Made by a program: the position numbers and the translations under genes
Shown: positions 34,292-43,233 of the stretch, in pieces
How the letters are laid out: each line of letters starts with the position of its first letter
Position numbering within the stretch: the stretch's first letter is position 1
Notes under the pieces: model-generated
The model's database searches: none
The model's input: the letters and a program-made list of their open reading frames with translations, nothing else
What the model was told of the DNA's origin: nothing
NCBI GenBank assembly: GCA_003138815.1
Contig: PLHD01000053.1
Location: forward strand, 27,129-77,375
Length of the DNA stretch: 50,247 nucleotides
Direction: 5' to 3'
Origin: Acidimicrobiaceae bacterium
GTDB lineage: Bacteria; Actinomycetota; Acidimicrobiia; Acidimicrobiales; RAAP-2

Positions 34292-35366
34292 TGACCCGGA
34301 ACTCAACCACGTCGCCGTCCTGCATCACGTAGTCCTTTCCCTCGATGCGGGCCTTGCCGGCCGCCCGCACGCCGGCCATGGTGCCGGCTTCCGTGAGGTC
34401 CGCGAAGGCCACCACCTCGGCCTTGATGAAGTGCTTCTGGAAGTCCGTGTGGATGACCCCGGCGGCCTCGGGGGCGGTGGCGCCGCGGCGGATGGTCCAG
34501 GCCCGCGTCTCCTTGGGCCCGGCGGTCAGGAAGGTCTGCAGGCCCAGGGTGGCGAACCCGACGCGGCTCAGCTGGGAGAGGCCCGATTCGCCCTGGCCGT
34601 ACGACTCGAGCAGCTCCAGGGCCTCCGCTTCGTCCAGGCCCGCGAGTTCGGCCTCGAGCTTGGCGCACAGGACGATCGCCGGCGCGGGGGCCACCGAGCT
34701 GATGAGTTCCTCGCTGCGCCGGGTATCGGCGATGGTGGCCTCGTCGACGTTGAAGACGTAGATGAACGGCTTGTCCGTAAGCAGGTGCAGGTCGAAGAGC
34801 ATCGCCCGGTCGAGTTCCTTGCCCACCGAGGAGATGACCCGGCCCTCGTTCAGGGCTGCGCGGGCCTTCTCGTACTCGCGAAGCCGGGCGGGCGCGTCGC
34901 CGGCGTTGCGCTTGGCGTCGCGCTCCAGGCGCGTCATGGCCTTCTCCAGCGTCTGCAGGTCCGCCAGTATCAGCTCGGTTTCGATGGTGGCGACGTCGCT
35001 CGCGGGATCGATCCGGCCGTCGACGTGGACGACGTCGTCGTCGTGGAAGGCCCGCACGACCTCGCAAATGGCGTCGGACTCGCGGATCGAGGCGAGGAAC
35101 TGGTTGCCGAGGCCCTCGCCCTCGGAGGCGCCCTTCACGATGCCGGCGATGTCCACGAAGGTCACGACGGCGGGCAGGATCCTCTCGGATCCGAATATCT
35201 TGGCCAGTATGGCGAGGCGCTCGTCGGGGACCGAGACGATTCCGACGTTGGGCTCGATGGTGGCGAAGGGGTAGTTGGCCGCCAGGACGTTGTTGTTGGT
35301 GAGGGCGTTGAACAGAGTTGACTTGCCGACGTTGGGCAGACCAACAATGCCAATTGAGAGACCCAT
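34284..35366 (-). CDS. ychF: Redox-regulated ATPase/GTPase YchF
   Basis: A 360-residue OBG-family P-loop protein, ribosome-associated and conserved in almost all bacteria. The P-loop GLPNVGKST (9-17) is followed by [27 protein letters not shown] and, in place of the usual G4, the NVDE variant that makes YchF prefer ATP. The C-terminal TGS domain ([16 protein letters not shown]) is complete. ATG 35366 gives the canonical start [12 protein letters not shown]; longer upstream frames are not conserved-looking. It is divergent from the aminopeptidase-like gene. The GC-rich stretch between contains no other gene. Confidence 0.96.
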   Translation of the reverse strand: MGLSIGIVGLPNVGKSTLFNALTNNNVLAANYPFATIEPNVGIVSVPDERLAILAKIFGSERILPAVVTFVDIAGIVKGASEGEGLGNQFLASIRESDAICEVVRAFHDDDVVHVDGRIDPASDVATIETELILADLQTLEKAMTRLERDAKRNAGDAPARLREYEKARAALNEGRVISSVGKELDRAMLFDLHLLTDKPFIYVFNVDEATIADTRRSEELISSVAPAPAIVLCAKLEAELAGLDEAEALELLESYGQGESGLSQLSRVGFATLGLQTFLTAGPKETRAWTIRRGATAPEAAGVIHTDFQKHFIKAEVVAFADLTEAGTMAGVRAAGKARIEGKDYVMQDGDVVEFRVNA

Positions 35367-35511
35367 AGAACATACGAGTTTAGTCCGTGGCATCGCGGCC
35401 CTTTTTGGCCGAATCGCGCCTTGGGGTGTCGGCGTTGTCGGCGTTGTCGGCGCGCCGATGACGGCGTGCTGGCCCGCAGCGAGTTCCGGGTGCGGCGCTC
35501 GGGCCCGACAA

Positions 35512-35523
35512 TATAGTTGGACC
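35512..35523 (+). promoter_or_regulatory. Putative leaderless promoter of the aminopeptidase gene (-10)
   Basis: TATAGT (35512-35517) is followed by TGGACC and then ATG at 35524. This is one of the best -10 boxes in the window and has the same six-base spacing as the other leaderless starts. Confidence 0.55.
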
Positions 35524-36423
35524 ATGACCTCACCGACTGTCCTCGAAGGCACCGTTCCGTTCGGCGAATGGGAGACGTGGTACCGCATCACCGGTGACCT
35601 GGCGTCAGCAAAGACGCCCCTGGTCGTCGCCCACGGGGGACCGGGCTGCACCCACGACTACGTCGTGGGAATCGCCGCCCTGGCCGACAAGGGTCGGCCC
35701 GTTATCCACTACGACCAGTTGGGAGCGGGGCGCTCGACGCACCTGACCGACAAGGGCGCCGACTTCTGGACCGTCGACCTCTTCATGGACGAGCTGGACA
35801 ACCTGCTCGAAGCGCTCGGCATCGCGGACCGCTACCACCTGCTCGGGCAGTCCTGGGGCGGGATGCTCGCTGCCGAGCACGCCATCCGTCAGCCCGAGGG
35901 CCTGCGGTCGCTCGTGATCAGCAACTCTCCCGCGTCGATGGCCCTGTGGTCGAGCGAGGCCAAGAAGCTTCGCGCCCTGCTGGCGCGCGAGGTCGAAGAG
36001 ACGCTCGACCGCCACGAGGCGGCCGGGACGACGACGGACCCCGAGTACCTGGCGGCCCAGCAGGTCTACTACGACGAGCACGTCTGTCGCGTCGTGCCCA
36101 ACCCTCCCGAAGTCCAGCGCACCATGCAGTTCATGGACGAGGACTCCACGGTGTACCTCACCATGAATGGGCCCAACGAGTTCTTTTGCATCGGCACCCT
36201 GCGCACCTGGTCAGTGGTCGACGAGGTGCACCGCATCGCGGCACCGACGCTGCTCGCCTCGGGGCGCTTCGACGAGGCGACTCCGGGCACGGTGCAGCCT
36301 TTCTTCGACAACATCCCCGACGTGCGCTGGGAGATCTTCGAGGAGTCGAGCCACATGCCCTTCGTGGAGGAGCCCGAGCGCTACCTGAGCGTGGTCGAGG
36401 CGTTCCTCGAGCAGTACGACTGA
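35524..36423 (+). CDS. Proline iminopeptidase-family alpha/beta hydrolase
   Basis: A 299-residue alpha/beta hydrolase of the prolyl aminopeptidase/tricorn-interacting F1 group, which releases N-terminal residues, mostly proline, from peptides. HGGPG (38-42) forms the oxyanion side, YDQLGAGRS follows, and GQSWGG carries the nucleophile Ser110. The Asp and His of the triad are probably in GRFDEATP and ESSHMPF near the C-terminus. The start follows a TATAGT box by six bases and has no Shine-Dalgarno. An ABC-F gene starts 21 bases after its stop, so the two may be cotranscribed. Confidence 0.88.
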   Translation: MTSPTVLEGTVPFGEWETWYRITGDLASAKTPLVVAHGGPGCTHDYVVGIAALADKGRPVIHYDQLGAGRSTHLTDKGADFWTVDLFMDELDNLLEALGIADRYHLLGQSWGGMLAAEHAIRQPEGLRSLVISNSPASMALWSSEAKKLRALLAREVEETLDRHEAAGTTTDPEYLAAQQVYYDEHVCRVVPNPPEVQRTMQFMDEDSTVYLTMNGPNEFFCIGTLRTWSVVDEVHRIAAPTLLASGRFDEATPGTVQPFFDNIPDVRWEIFEESSHMPFVEEPERYLSVVEAFLEQYD

Positions 36424-36444
36424 TTCCCTCTCGATGAACCCGCG

Positions 36445-38094
36445 TTGACGACCCTCCACGCCACCGACGTCACGGTCTCCTTCGCGGACCACGTCGTGCT
36501 GGACCGCGTGCAGCTGACGGTGACGCCCGCAATGAAGTTGGGGGTGCTTGGCCCCAACGGCGTCGGCAAGTCCACCTTGCTCGGGGTGCTCTCGGGCCGC
36601 GTGGTCCCTGAGAGCGGCACCGTGGCGTGCACGCCGCCGGGCACCGTGGGCGAACTGCGCCAGGAGACCGAGCGCCTCGAGGGAGAGGACGTCCTCGCCT
36701 ACCTCGCGCGGCGCACCGGCGTGCACGCCGCCAACGCGGAACTCGACGCGGCGACCCGGGCGCTGGCCCTCGACCCCGAGGCGGCCCAGGCCCGCTACGC
36801 CGACGCGCTCGACGCGTGGCTGGCCCTGGGCGCGACGGACTTCGAGGCACGCGCGGCCGAGGTGCTCGACGACCTGAGCCTCTCCGCGCAGTCGCGCACG
36901 AACGACATGGCTGCGCTGTCGGGCGGACAGGTCGCTCGGGTGAGCCTGGCGGCGATCCTGTTGAGCAGGTTCGACGTCCTGCTGCTGGACGAGCCGACGA
37001 ACGACCTCGATTTCGACGGTCTCGAGCGCCTCGAGCGCTTCGTGAACTCCTTCGCCGGCCCGCTCGTCATCGTCAGCCACGACCGGGCCTTCCTCGACCG
37101 CACCGTCACCCACGTGGCCGAGATCGACGAGCACCACCACACCATTTCGCTCTACGCGGGAGGCTGGCAGGTCTTCCTCGAGGAGCGCACGATCGCGCGC
37201 CGCCACGCCCAGGAGGCCTTCGACCGCAACCAGCAATCACGCTCGGACTTGAAGACGCGCGCGCAGCGCGAGCGCGATTGGGCGACCCAGGGGGTCGCCA
37301 AAGAGAAGAAGAACCCGATCGACAACGACAAGTCGGCTCGTAAGTTCCGCCAGGAGCAGACCGAAAGCCTCGCCTCGCGGGCACGGCGCACCGAGCGCGC
37401 CATCGAGCGCCTGGAGACCCTCGAGAAGCCCTGGCAGGGCTGGGATCTCAAGTTCTCCATCGCGAACTCGTCGAGGTCCGGCGCGGTGGTGGCCCGGCTC
37501 GACAGCGCAGTGGTCGACCGGGGTAACTACCGACTCGGTCCGGTCACGCTCGAGATCGGCTGGGGCGAGAAGGTGGGGATAATCGGCGCCAACGGGTCCG
37601 GAAAGTCCACGCTGCTGGCGGCACTGCTCGGCCAGATCGAGCTCACCGAGGGCGCGCAGTGGCTCGGCCCGGGGGTGGTCGTCGGCGAGATCGACCAGGC
37701 GCGCGACGTCTTTCGTGAACCCTCGTCGCTGCTCGAGGTCTTCCAGGGCATCTCGAAGCTTCCCCTGAGCGAGGCCCGCAGCGTCCTGGCCAAGTTCGGC
37801 CTCTCGGCGGGCCACGTGACGCGCCCGTCGACGACGCTGTCGCCGGGTGAGCGCACGCGCGCGGCGCTGGCGCTGCTCCAGGTCGCGGGCGTGAATACCC
37901 TCGTGCTCGACGAACCGACGAACCATCTCGACCTGCCGGCAATCGAGGAACTCGAGCGGGCCCTCGGCGAATTCCCGGGCACCACGTTGCTCGTCACGCA
38001 TGATCGCCGGCTGCTCGAGGCCGTCCCCTTGTCCAGGATCCTTCGGATCGTCGACGGGCGCGTGGCCGAAGAAGACCTCCCGACGAACTCGTGA
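36445..38094 (+). CDS. ABC-F family ATPase
   Basis: A 549-residue soluble protein with two ABC domains and no membrane part, so it acts on ribosomes rather than in transport. The first Walker A is GPNGVGKST (36-44) and the second GANGSGKST. The signatures are LSGGQ and LSPGE, each followed by LLLDEPTNDLD or LVLDEPTNHLD. The charged linker (KNPIDNDKSARKFRQEQTES) matches the P-site tRNA interaction region of ABC-F proteins. The start is TTG at 36445 with no clear Shine-Dalgarno. ABC-F members range from EttA-like translation factors to ribosome-protection resistance proteins; which applies here cannot be told. Confidence 0.9.
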   Translation: MTTLHATDVTVSFADHVVLDRVQLTVTPAMKLGVLGPNGVGKSTLLGVLSGRVVPESGTVACTPPGTVGELRQETERLEGEDVLAYLARRTGVHAANAELDAATRALALDPEAAQARYADALDAWLALGATDFEARAAEVLDDLSLSAQSRTNDMAALSGGQVARVSLAAILLSRFDVLLLDEPTNDLDFDGLERLERFVNSFAGPLVIVSHDRAFLDRTVTHVAEIDEHHHTISLYAGGWQVFLEERTIARRHAQEAFDRNQQSRSDLKTRAQRERDWATQGVAKEKKNPIDNDKSARKFRQEQTESLASRARRTERAIERLETLEKPWQGWDLKFSIANSSRSGAVVARLDSAVVDRGNYRLGPVTLEIGWGEKVGIIGANGSGKSTLLAALLGQIELTEGAQWLGPGVVVGEIDQARDVFREPSSLLEVFQGISKLPLSEARSVLAKFGLSAGHVTRPSTTLSPGERTRAALALLQVAGVNTLVLDEPTNHLDLPAIEELERALGEFPGTTLLVTHDRRLLEAVPLSRILRIVDGRVAEEDLPTNS

Positions 38095-38229
38095 GACAGG
38101 CGGACCCGCGGCCTCGATACCCAGGCCAGGGCGACATTGGGCCGGTCGGGTGCGCCAACCTTGCGCTGCCAGCGTGATTGGAGCCCCGTGCCCGGCGCCC
38201 GGACGGTCCCGCTGTCTCCAGGCCGCCGC

Positions 38230-38718
38230 CTAGAGATCCCAGCCGGCAGTCCAGTACTGCTCGGGAACCTCACCGGCCGCCTCGGTGAACAGCCTCAACG
38301 CCTGGACCAGCATGGCCTGGTCATCGCGGGGAATATCGTTCATGATCCGCTCGATCTCGCCACGGCGCCGTTCGGTGACCGCGTCGACGAGGGCGAGCCC
38401 CTTCCTCGTCAGCACCAGACGAAGTTGACGGCGGTTCCCGGGCTCGGCGCGGCGGTGGATCAATCGCTTCTTGACGAGGCGGTCGCACATCCGCGTCGCG
38501 GTGGCCGACGTCACGCCCACCACCTCGGCCATCCCGGCGAGGCTTTGGGGGCCTTCGGTCGCGAGAACCACGAGCGTGCGGAACTGCGTGAGGGTGACTT
38601 CTTCGGCGATGTCGGAGAGCGATCGCGCGGCAACCGCCACGAGGACCCGGCTCGCCAGAAGCACGGCGTCCACCACTGACTCGTACTGGTCAAGGGGAGA
38701 GAGATCAACGTCATTCAT
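38230..38718 (-). CDS. MarR-family transcriptional regulator
   Basis: A 162-residue winged-helix dimeric regulator. The recognition helix region is LAGMAEVVGVTSATATRMCD, and the wing RLIHRRAEPGNRRQLRLVLT follows, as in MarR. The N-terminal helices (about 10-40) would form the dimer. The ATG at 38718 is in an AT-rich stretch with TAGTAT beside it. TTAGCATGT and TTAGTATAT, spaced 16 bases apart just upstream, could be operator half-sites. It is divergent from ppk2, with a coding remnant and a hairpin between. Ligand and targets are unknown. Confidence 0.88.
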   Translation of the reverse strand: MNDVDLSPLDQYESVVDAVLLASRVLVAVAARSLSDIAEEVTLTQFRTLVVLATEGPQSLAGMAEVVGVTSATATRMCDRLVKKRLIHRRAEPGNRRQLRLVLTRKGLALVDAVTERRRGEIERIMNDIPRDDQAMLVQALRLFTEAAGEVPEQYWTAGWDL

Positions 38719-38745
38719 ATACTAACTATTGTACATGCTAAGTGA

Positions 38746-38838
38746 GTCTTTTCGCCGCTGCTCGAAGTCCACGAAGACGCGCGGGCCCGCGCGCAGGAGG
38801 CCTTCGACGCCGGGGTCGCGATCGGTCCGGGGCGGTAG
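38746..38838 (+). pseudogene. 3'-terminal remnant of an unidentified gene
   Basis: A 30-codon frame without a start codon, between an in-frame TGA and TAG, reads LLEVHEDARARAQEAFDAGV and ends IGPGR. The GC-rich third positions make it look like the end of a real gene whose 5' part is gone. A long hairpin begins three bases after the stop, as a terminator would. I cannot name the protein. Confidence 0.3.
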
Positions 38839-38840
38839 TT

Positions 38841-38877
38841 GGCCCACCCCAGCCCGCGACGCGTGCTGGGGTGGGCC
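38841..38877 (+). terminator. Perfect 13-bp hairpin upstream of ppk2
   Basis: GGCCCACCCCAGC (38841-38853) and GCTGGGGTGGGCC (38865-38877) are perfect arms with an 11-base loop. No T-run follows (CGGTTCC). It follows the stop codon of the small remnant, so it could be an old terminator, or part of the ppk2 leader, whose start is 35 bases further on. Confidence 0.5.
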
Positions 38878-38911
38878 GGTTCCTGGTTGAATTGCACGAG
38901 GAGGAGAGAAT

Positions 38912-39832
38912 ATGAAACTCAACAAGGAACTTCTCGACGAGCTGAGGGTCAAGCCTGACGGGCCCGCTCACCTCGACATGCGCAGCACCGAGCAGGTGGC
39001 CACCGACTGGCTGGGACCTCGAGGCAAGGTCGACGAGGAAGACGCGCGCAAGAAGGTCGCCGAAGAGGATCTCAGGGAGTTCGTCGGGGAACTTTCTGGC
39101 GCGCAGGAACGGCTGTGGGCTGACGGCACCCACGCGCTCCTGATCGTCCTGCAGGCACTGGACGCCGCCGGCAAGGACGGGACCATCAAGCACGTCATGT
39201 CGGGCGTCAACCCACAGGGTTGTCGGGTGGAGGCCTTCAAGCAGCCCTCCGCGGAGGAGCTCGGCCACGACTTCCTGTGGCGATGCGCGAAGGCGCTACC
39301 CGAACTGGGGAGCATCAGCATCTTCAACCGCTCCTACTACGAGGATGTGCTGGTGACCCGGGTGCACCCCGACCTCCTGGAGAAGTCCCACGCGAGGCCC
39401 GCCGGCGGACCGGACGAGAAGTTCTGGAGTGACCGCTACGCCGACATCAACGCCTTCGAGCACCACCTGCACCGCAACAAGACCCGAATCGTGAAGGTGT
39501 TCCTGCACATCTCGAAAGGGGAGCAGAAGAAGCGTTTCCTGAGCCGCCTCGACGATCCGACCAAGAACTGGAAGTTCTCGATGGCGGACCTCGCCGAGCG
39601 CAAGCACTGGGACGAGTACCAGACCGCTTACGAGGAGGCGTTGAGCGCCACTTCGACACCGTGGGCACCGTGGTACGTGGTGCCGGCCGACCACAAGTAC
39701 GCGCTGCGGGCGCTGGTCGGCGGCATCATCGTGGACGCGATCGACCAGATGGACCTGAAGTCCCCCGAGGTCGCTCCCAACGATCTGGTCGTCCTCGGCC
39801 AGGCGAAGGACGAGTTGCTCGCGGAGAGCTAG
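38912..39832 (+). CDS. ppk2: Polyphosphate kinase 2
   Basis: A 306-residue PPK2-family enzyme that uses polyphosphate to phosphorylate nucleotides. Walker A is LDAAGKDGTI (83-92), Walker B is IFNRSYYEDVLVTRVHP, and the lid segment FSMADLAERKHWDEY is complete. The PPK2 class (diphosphate versus monophosphate acceptor) cannot be decided by eye. GAGGAGAG precedes the ATG by about six bases, a good Shine-Dalgarno. The gene is alone on its strand between a hairpin and a gap, and no ppk1 is in the window. Confidence 0.92.
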   Translation: MKLNKELLDELRVKPDGPAHLDMRSTEQVATDWLGPRGKVDEEDARKKVAEEDLREFVGELSGAQERLWADGTHALLIVLQALDAAGKDGTIKHVMSGVNPQGCRVEAFKQPSAEELGHDFLWRCAKALPELGSISIFNRSYYEDVLVTRVHPDLLEKSHARPAGGPDEKFWSDRYADINAFEHHLHRNKTRIVKVFLHISKGEQKKRFLSRLDDPTKNWKFSMADLAERKHWDEYQTAYEEALSATSTPWAPWYVVPADHKYALRALVGGIIVDAIDQMDLKSPEVAPNDLVVLGQAKDELLAES

Positions 39833-40018
39833 GTGTGCCAGCCCGGAGAAGTGGCGTCTTCCTGGCGTCGCGCGGGAAGGCCCGGGGCTCGTTGGCGCGC
39901 GAACCACTGCTCGTCGGGTGGTGCGAAACGGGCCCAGGGGCCGTATCCACCTCGTGGCTCGGCTGCATTCGTAAGGTTCGTTAGCCCTGGTGACCGAGCA
40001 ACGAGTCGGCCGACCCGC

Positions 40019-40447
40019 CTAGTGCTTCTTTTTCTGCTTCTTCTTCTGCTTGGCGTCCTTCTTGCGCTTTGGAGCCCCTGGGGGCGTCGACGGGGTTTCG
40101 GACCCGGAGATTTCGCCCGACTCGCGTGCTCCGCCCGACTCAGTGGGTTCGTCAGACGGCACCGCACCTTCGTCCGCTCCGTCACCCGGCGTGGCCAGGA
40201 CGCGCTGCAGGGCCGGACGCGCGGCAAGAATCATGGTGGCCCCGTAGAGCTCAAGGAAGTACTCCATGTCCACGTCCAGGAACTCGGCGAGCGCCGGGAA
40301 CACGCTCACCGACGGACGCTGCCGGTTCGCCTCGTAGGCTCCGTAGGTGGTCCGGCTCATGCCGATTTGGTCGGCGGCACGTCCCTTGTCGAGGCCGAGT
40401 TGCTCTCGCCTCGCGACGAGGGATTCGCCAATGGTCAATGAACTCAT
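40019..40447 (-). CDS. XRE-family regulator with a Lys-rich tail
   Basis: A 142-residue protein. The N-terminal helix-turn-helix (about 3-60) includes ARREQLGLDKGRAADQIGMS and TTYGAYEANRQRPSVSVFPA. After about residue 85 the chain turns into a disordered Ser/Thr/Pro/Glu stretch and ends in an extreme basic run (KRKKDAKQKKKQKKKH). Such a tail would bind DNA or RNA nonspecifically and is unusual for XRE regulators. ATG 40447 gives MSSLTIGESL; a longer frame to 40477 has no signal. No partner gene overlaps it. The gap to the ppk2 stop (39833-40018) holds nothing I recognise. Confidence 0.78.
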   Translation of the reverse strand: MSSLTIGESLVARREQLGLDKGRAADQIGMSRTTYGAYEANRQRPSVSVFPALAEFLDVDMEYFLELYGATMILAARPALQRVLATPGDGADEGAVPSDEPTESGGARESGEISGSETPSTPPGAPKRKKDAKQKKKQKKKH

Positions 40448-40864
40448 GAGGACGTTCCCCGGTGAGAGGTGCGGCACCGCGCACGCCCCGCAAAGTTGGA
40501 CCTGCCGCCCTCAGCCCTCAGGGTTGACATGCCCCATCGAGTCGATTCGGAGCTGAAGACGTGGACGCGACGTCGCTGGGGACCGTCGGACTTTGTCGTG
40601 GTTGGTGGTGGAATTCGAGAGGTTCGCCAGATCACGTTCTCGAATATACGTCATCTCCGTCTGCCTGAGTCGAATCCTTGGGAGGTGTTTCGGAGTGTCG
40701 GCCGATCCAGTCACTGCGTCGGCGTACCTCGACGCCAACGCAAAGTCATGACTCTTCCTCAGCGCATTTGCGTCTTCGCCGGTGCTCTTTCGGTCCGGGT
40801 GCGCGTTGATCGCCGAGCCGAATCCGGTCCCCGGACTCGGGGGCAGCAACCTTGACCCGGGAAC
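40448..40864. other. Gap without a supported gene
   Basis: No start with a Shine-Dalgarno and no recognisable protein on either strand. Fragments such as CALIAEPNPVPGLGGSN (about 40800-40850, plus) may belong to the decayed surface-protein gene that follows. Confidence 0.4.
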
Positions 40865-42086
40865 GTGGGATTCGTTGACGGCACTACCCCGATCGCGAGA
40901 CGCTCGAGATGCGCCGGACCATGTGGGGAGTCGCTCACGGGCGCATCGGCCACCTTGCCCGTCACCGGCGCGGTGGTCGGCAACGACAGCGCCAGCGTCA
41001 ACTCCTCCGATACCGGCGGCAACTTCAACCACCGCGTCTCCGACATCGACGCGTTGACGGCCGCCCCGCCACCGCCGAACGGACTTCCGCGATGAGTGCC
41101 ACGGGACCACGATCGCTTCGTTCGCCTCCAAGACGACCATCGCAACGAATGACCTGCTGGGGCCGGCAATCCTCACTCCGGCTGACAACGACGTTCTGTC
41201 GGTCAACGCCGACAGCAGCCTGACGGTGCAGGACTCGTTCGCTCAGGCGGCCACCCACCGAGCGGCTCAATTTCCAACTCCTTCGGCGACAGCCCCAGTT
41301 GCTCGTTCGCCCCGTCGTCGCTCCCTCCGTCATCCTTCAGACCACACTGTCCGCCAACTCCGTGGCGCGAGCGCCTCGAACACCTTGAGCGACCAACTCG
41401 CCTCGGCGACCGTGCCGGCCAGCTCGGTGGTGGCGGTCGCCACCGGCACCAACGCCAGCCTGACCGTCTCGAGCTCGAGCCGGCTGACCACGGTCGACGA
41501 CCCGCGGAAGCTCTGGACCTGCGCGGACTCGCGCACCGACCACGACGCCTACGGCACACCGGTAACAAGACGTGCACGTTGACGCTCACGGGCGTCGTGA
41601 CCGGCCACTCCAAGAAACTGGCCGGGACGGGTGACGCCGATCCCTCTTCCGGGTCGCTGGCGGCCGGCGTTCTCTCCAAATGGCTAGTTCCCAACGGCTC
41701 TTCCGGCGTCATCAGCGGAAATATCAGTGTCGTGGCGTCGACGGAGGCCTTGACGGCCAAGCATCATTGATGCCAGTGGAACCCCGGCGACTAGGGAGTT
41801 CACGAACAACGTGGTTTCCGGACCGGTCAGCACATGCGCAGGATCCGCGAAGGTGATCGGTGGTCGTTCATCCAGTTTCACGTGACGGCGTCGGGCGGCC
41901 CGCGCATCTCGCCCTCCGTTTCCGAGAGGCTGTCCCGGTGTCGACTCGAATCCCGCCACCGGCGCCATTTGGGAGACGTCGGCGGGCGGCACCTCGGACC
42001 TCTACGACCTCACGCTCAGCGCGACGGGCTCGGCCGACAGGTCGAGTCAGCCATTCCGGTCCGGTATCTCTCTCGCCGGGCGCTGA
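40865..42086 (+). pseudogene. Decayed secreted surface/Ig-like repeat protein gene
   Basis: Several plus-strand pieces read like one exported repeat protein but lie in different frames. ATLPVTGAVVGNDSASVNSS is in one frame. IASFASKTTIATNDLLGPAI and QLASATVPASSVVAVATGTN are in another. CTLTLTGVVTGHSKKLAGTG is in a third, and NPATGAIWETSAGGTSDLYD comes near the end. The Thr/Ser/Val/Gly-rich strands resemble bacterial Ig-like or cadherin-like domains. No intact frame exceeds about 120 codons and no start signal is visible, so I treat it as a gene broken by several frameshifts. The ends are approximate. Confidence 0.5.
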
Positions 42087-42161
42087 TCTCCGTCCTCCCC
42101 GACTTCGGGCGGTGCCGATTGGCGCCGGTTGGCGGGTCTTCGGCTTCGACCGGGGAACCGC

Positions 42162-43007
42162 TCAGCCAGTCACGGCGACCGTCGCGGTGAAGAGGCGGCT
42201 CGGAGACGCGCACTGCGGGTAGCACTTGGGGTTGTCGATCGCCGTCACCCGCGACGTGCCCTGGGCGGTCGCCACGAAGGTGCCGGTCGTCGTGCTGCCC
42301 GACGAGCCTGACCTTCGCAGCAGTACGGCCTGATTCGAGGAGACGGGAAGGGTCCAGGAGTAGCTCGACGGACCTGAGAACTTCACGACGAGGCGGTCGC
42401 CCACGCGCAGCGAGTAGCGATGGCCGCTCGCCGCCTGAGTCAGGGTGAGCGTGCGCGGCGCGCTGGCCGCGATCACGAACTTGACCGCCTGGCTGGTGGA
42501 GATGCCGTCGGCCCGGACCGTCAGTTGGTAGACGCCGACCGGCACTCGCGCCACACCGATCTTCTGGTCCCACGTGAAAGTCTCGGTGAACGCGGTTCTC
42601 GGCTTGAGGCTGCGCACCGCCAGGTACATGGCGCAAGCGCCGGGCCGGTCATCGGCGAAGCAGTTGTTCCAGATCTCGGAACCCCTGGAGTTGGTGACGA
42701 CGAACGAAGGGGAGGTTGGCCCGACCGTGATCGAGCACGTCGCTGAGGAGATGTTGGTGATCGAGACGGTCATCTTCACCAGGGCCCCCGGTCCGTAACT
42801 GGCCAGGTTCGTCGAGGTCACCTCTCTCAGTTCTGACGATGAGCACGACGCTCGTGCGAGCGAGGCGCTCACCTTCGCCTGGCCGCCCGCCGCGGCGACG
42901 CCCGCGGCGCTGAAAAGCGAACAGACGATCAGAACGACCCCCGCTAGGCGCGCTCCTCGCTCGGTTCGGTGCCCCGATCTCGCTGACGGCTGTCCAGGCA
43001 TGGTCAT
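42162..43007 (-). CDS. Secreted protein with chagasin-like and Ig-like domains
   Basis: A 281-residue exported protein. After a basic start comes a hydrophobic signal peptide (LAGVVLIVCSLFSAAGVAAA, about 21-40). A first beta domain (about 50-180) contains SITNISSATCSITV, similar to bacterial Ig-like DUF4232 folds. A second (about 195-281) has YSLRVGDRLVVKFSGPSSYSW-type strands (in short: LRVGDRLVVKF) and ends GTFVATAQGTSRVTAI with a CYPQC pair. This pattern recalls the chagasin/I42 protease-inhibitor fold. The role is unknown. Two adjacent start ATGs (43007, 43001) lack a clear Shine-Dalgarno. It points towards the broken surface-protein gene. Confidence 0.75.
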   Translation of the reverse strand: MTMPGQPSARSGHRTERGARLAGVVLIVCSLFSAAGVAAAGGQAKVSASLARASCSSSELREVTSTNLASYGPGALVKMTVSITNISSATCSITVGPTSPSFVVTNSRGSEIWNNCFADDRPGACAMYLAVRSLKPRTAFTETFTWDQKIGVARVPVGVYQLTVRADGISTSQAVKFVIAASAPRTLTLTQAASGHRYSLRVGDRLVVKFSGPSSYSWTLPVSSNQAVLLRRSGSSGSTTTGTFVATAQGTSRVTAIDNPKCYPQCASPSRLFTATVAVTG

Positions 43008-43233
43008 GGCTATTCTCGATTCCTCTGACGCGCACTTCTCACTACCATCATGTCCGGCGCGGCCCGTAACTTTCGGTCAGCCCCACCAGCACCACGATTC
43101 GGGGCCCTGCGACGCGACCCGGGGCCGGTTTCAGCGGCCTGGTAGCGCTATTTTCGGCGCCATCAGGAGTTAGAGATGTCATTTCCGTCGATTGGCGCTT
43201 CCCTGGCGAATGGCGCGGCCTCGGGGAATTACC

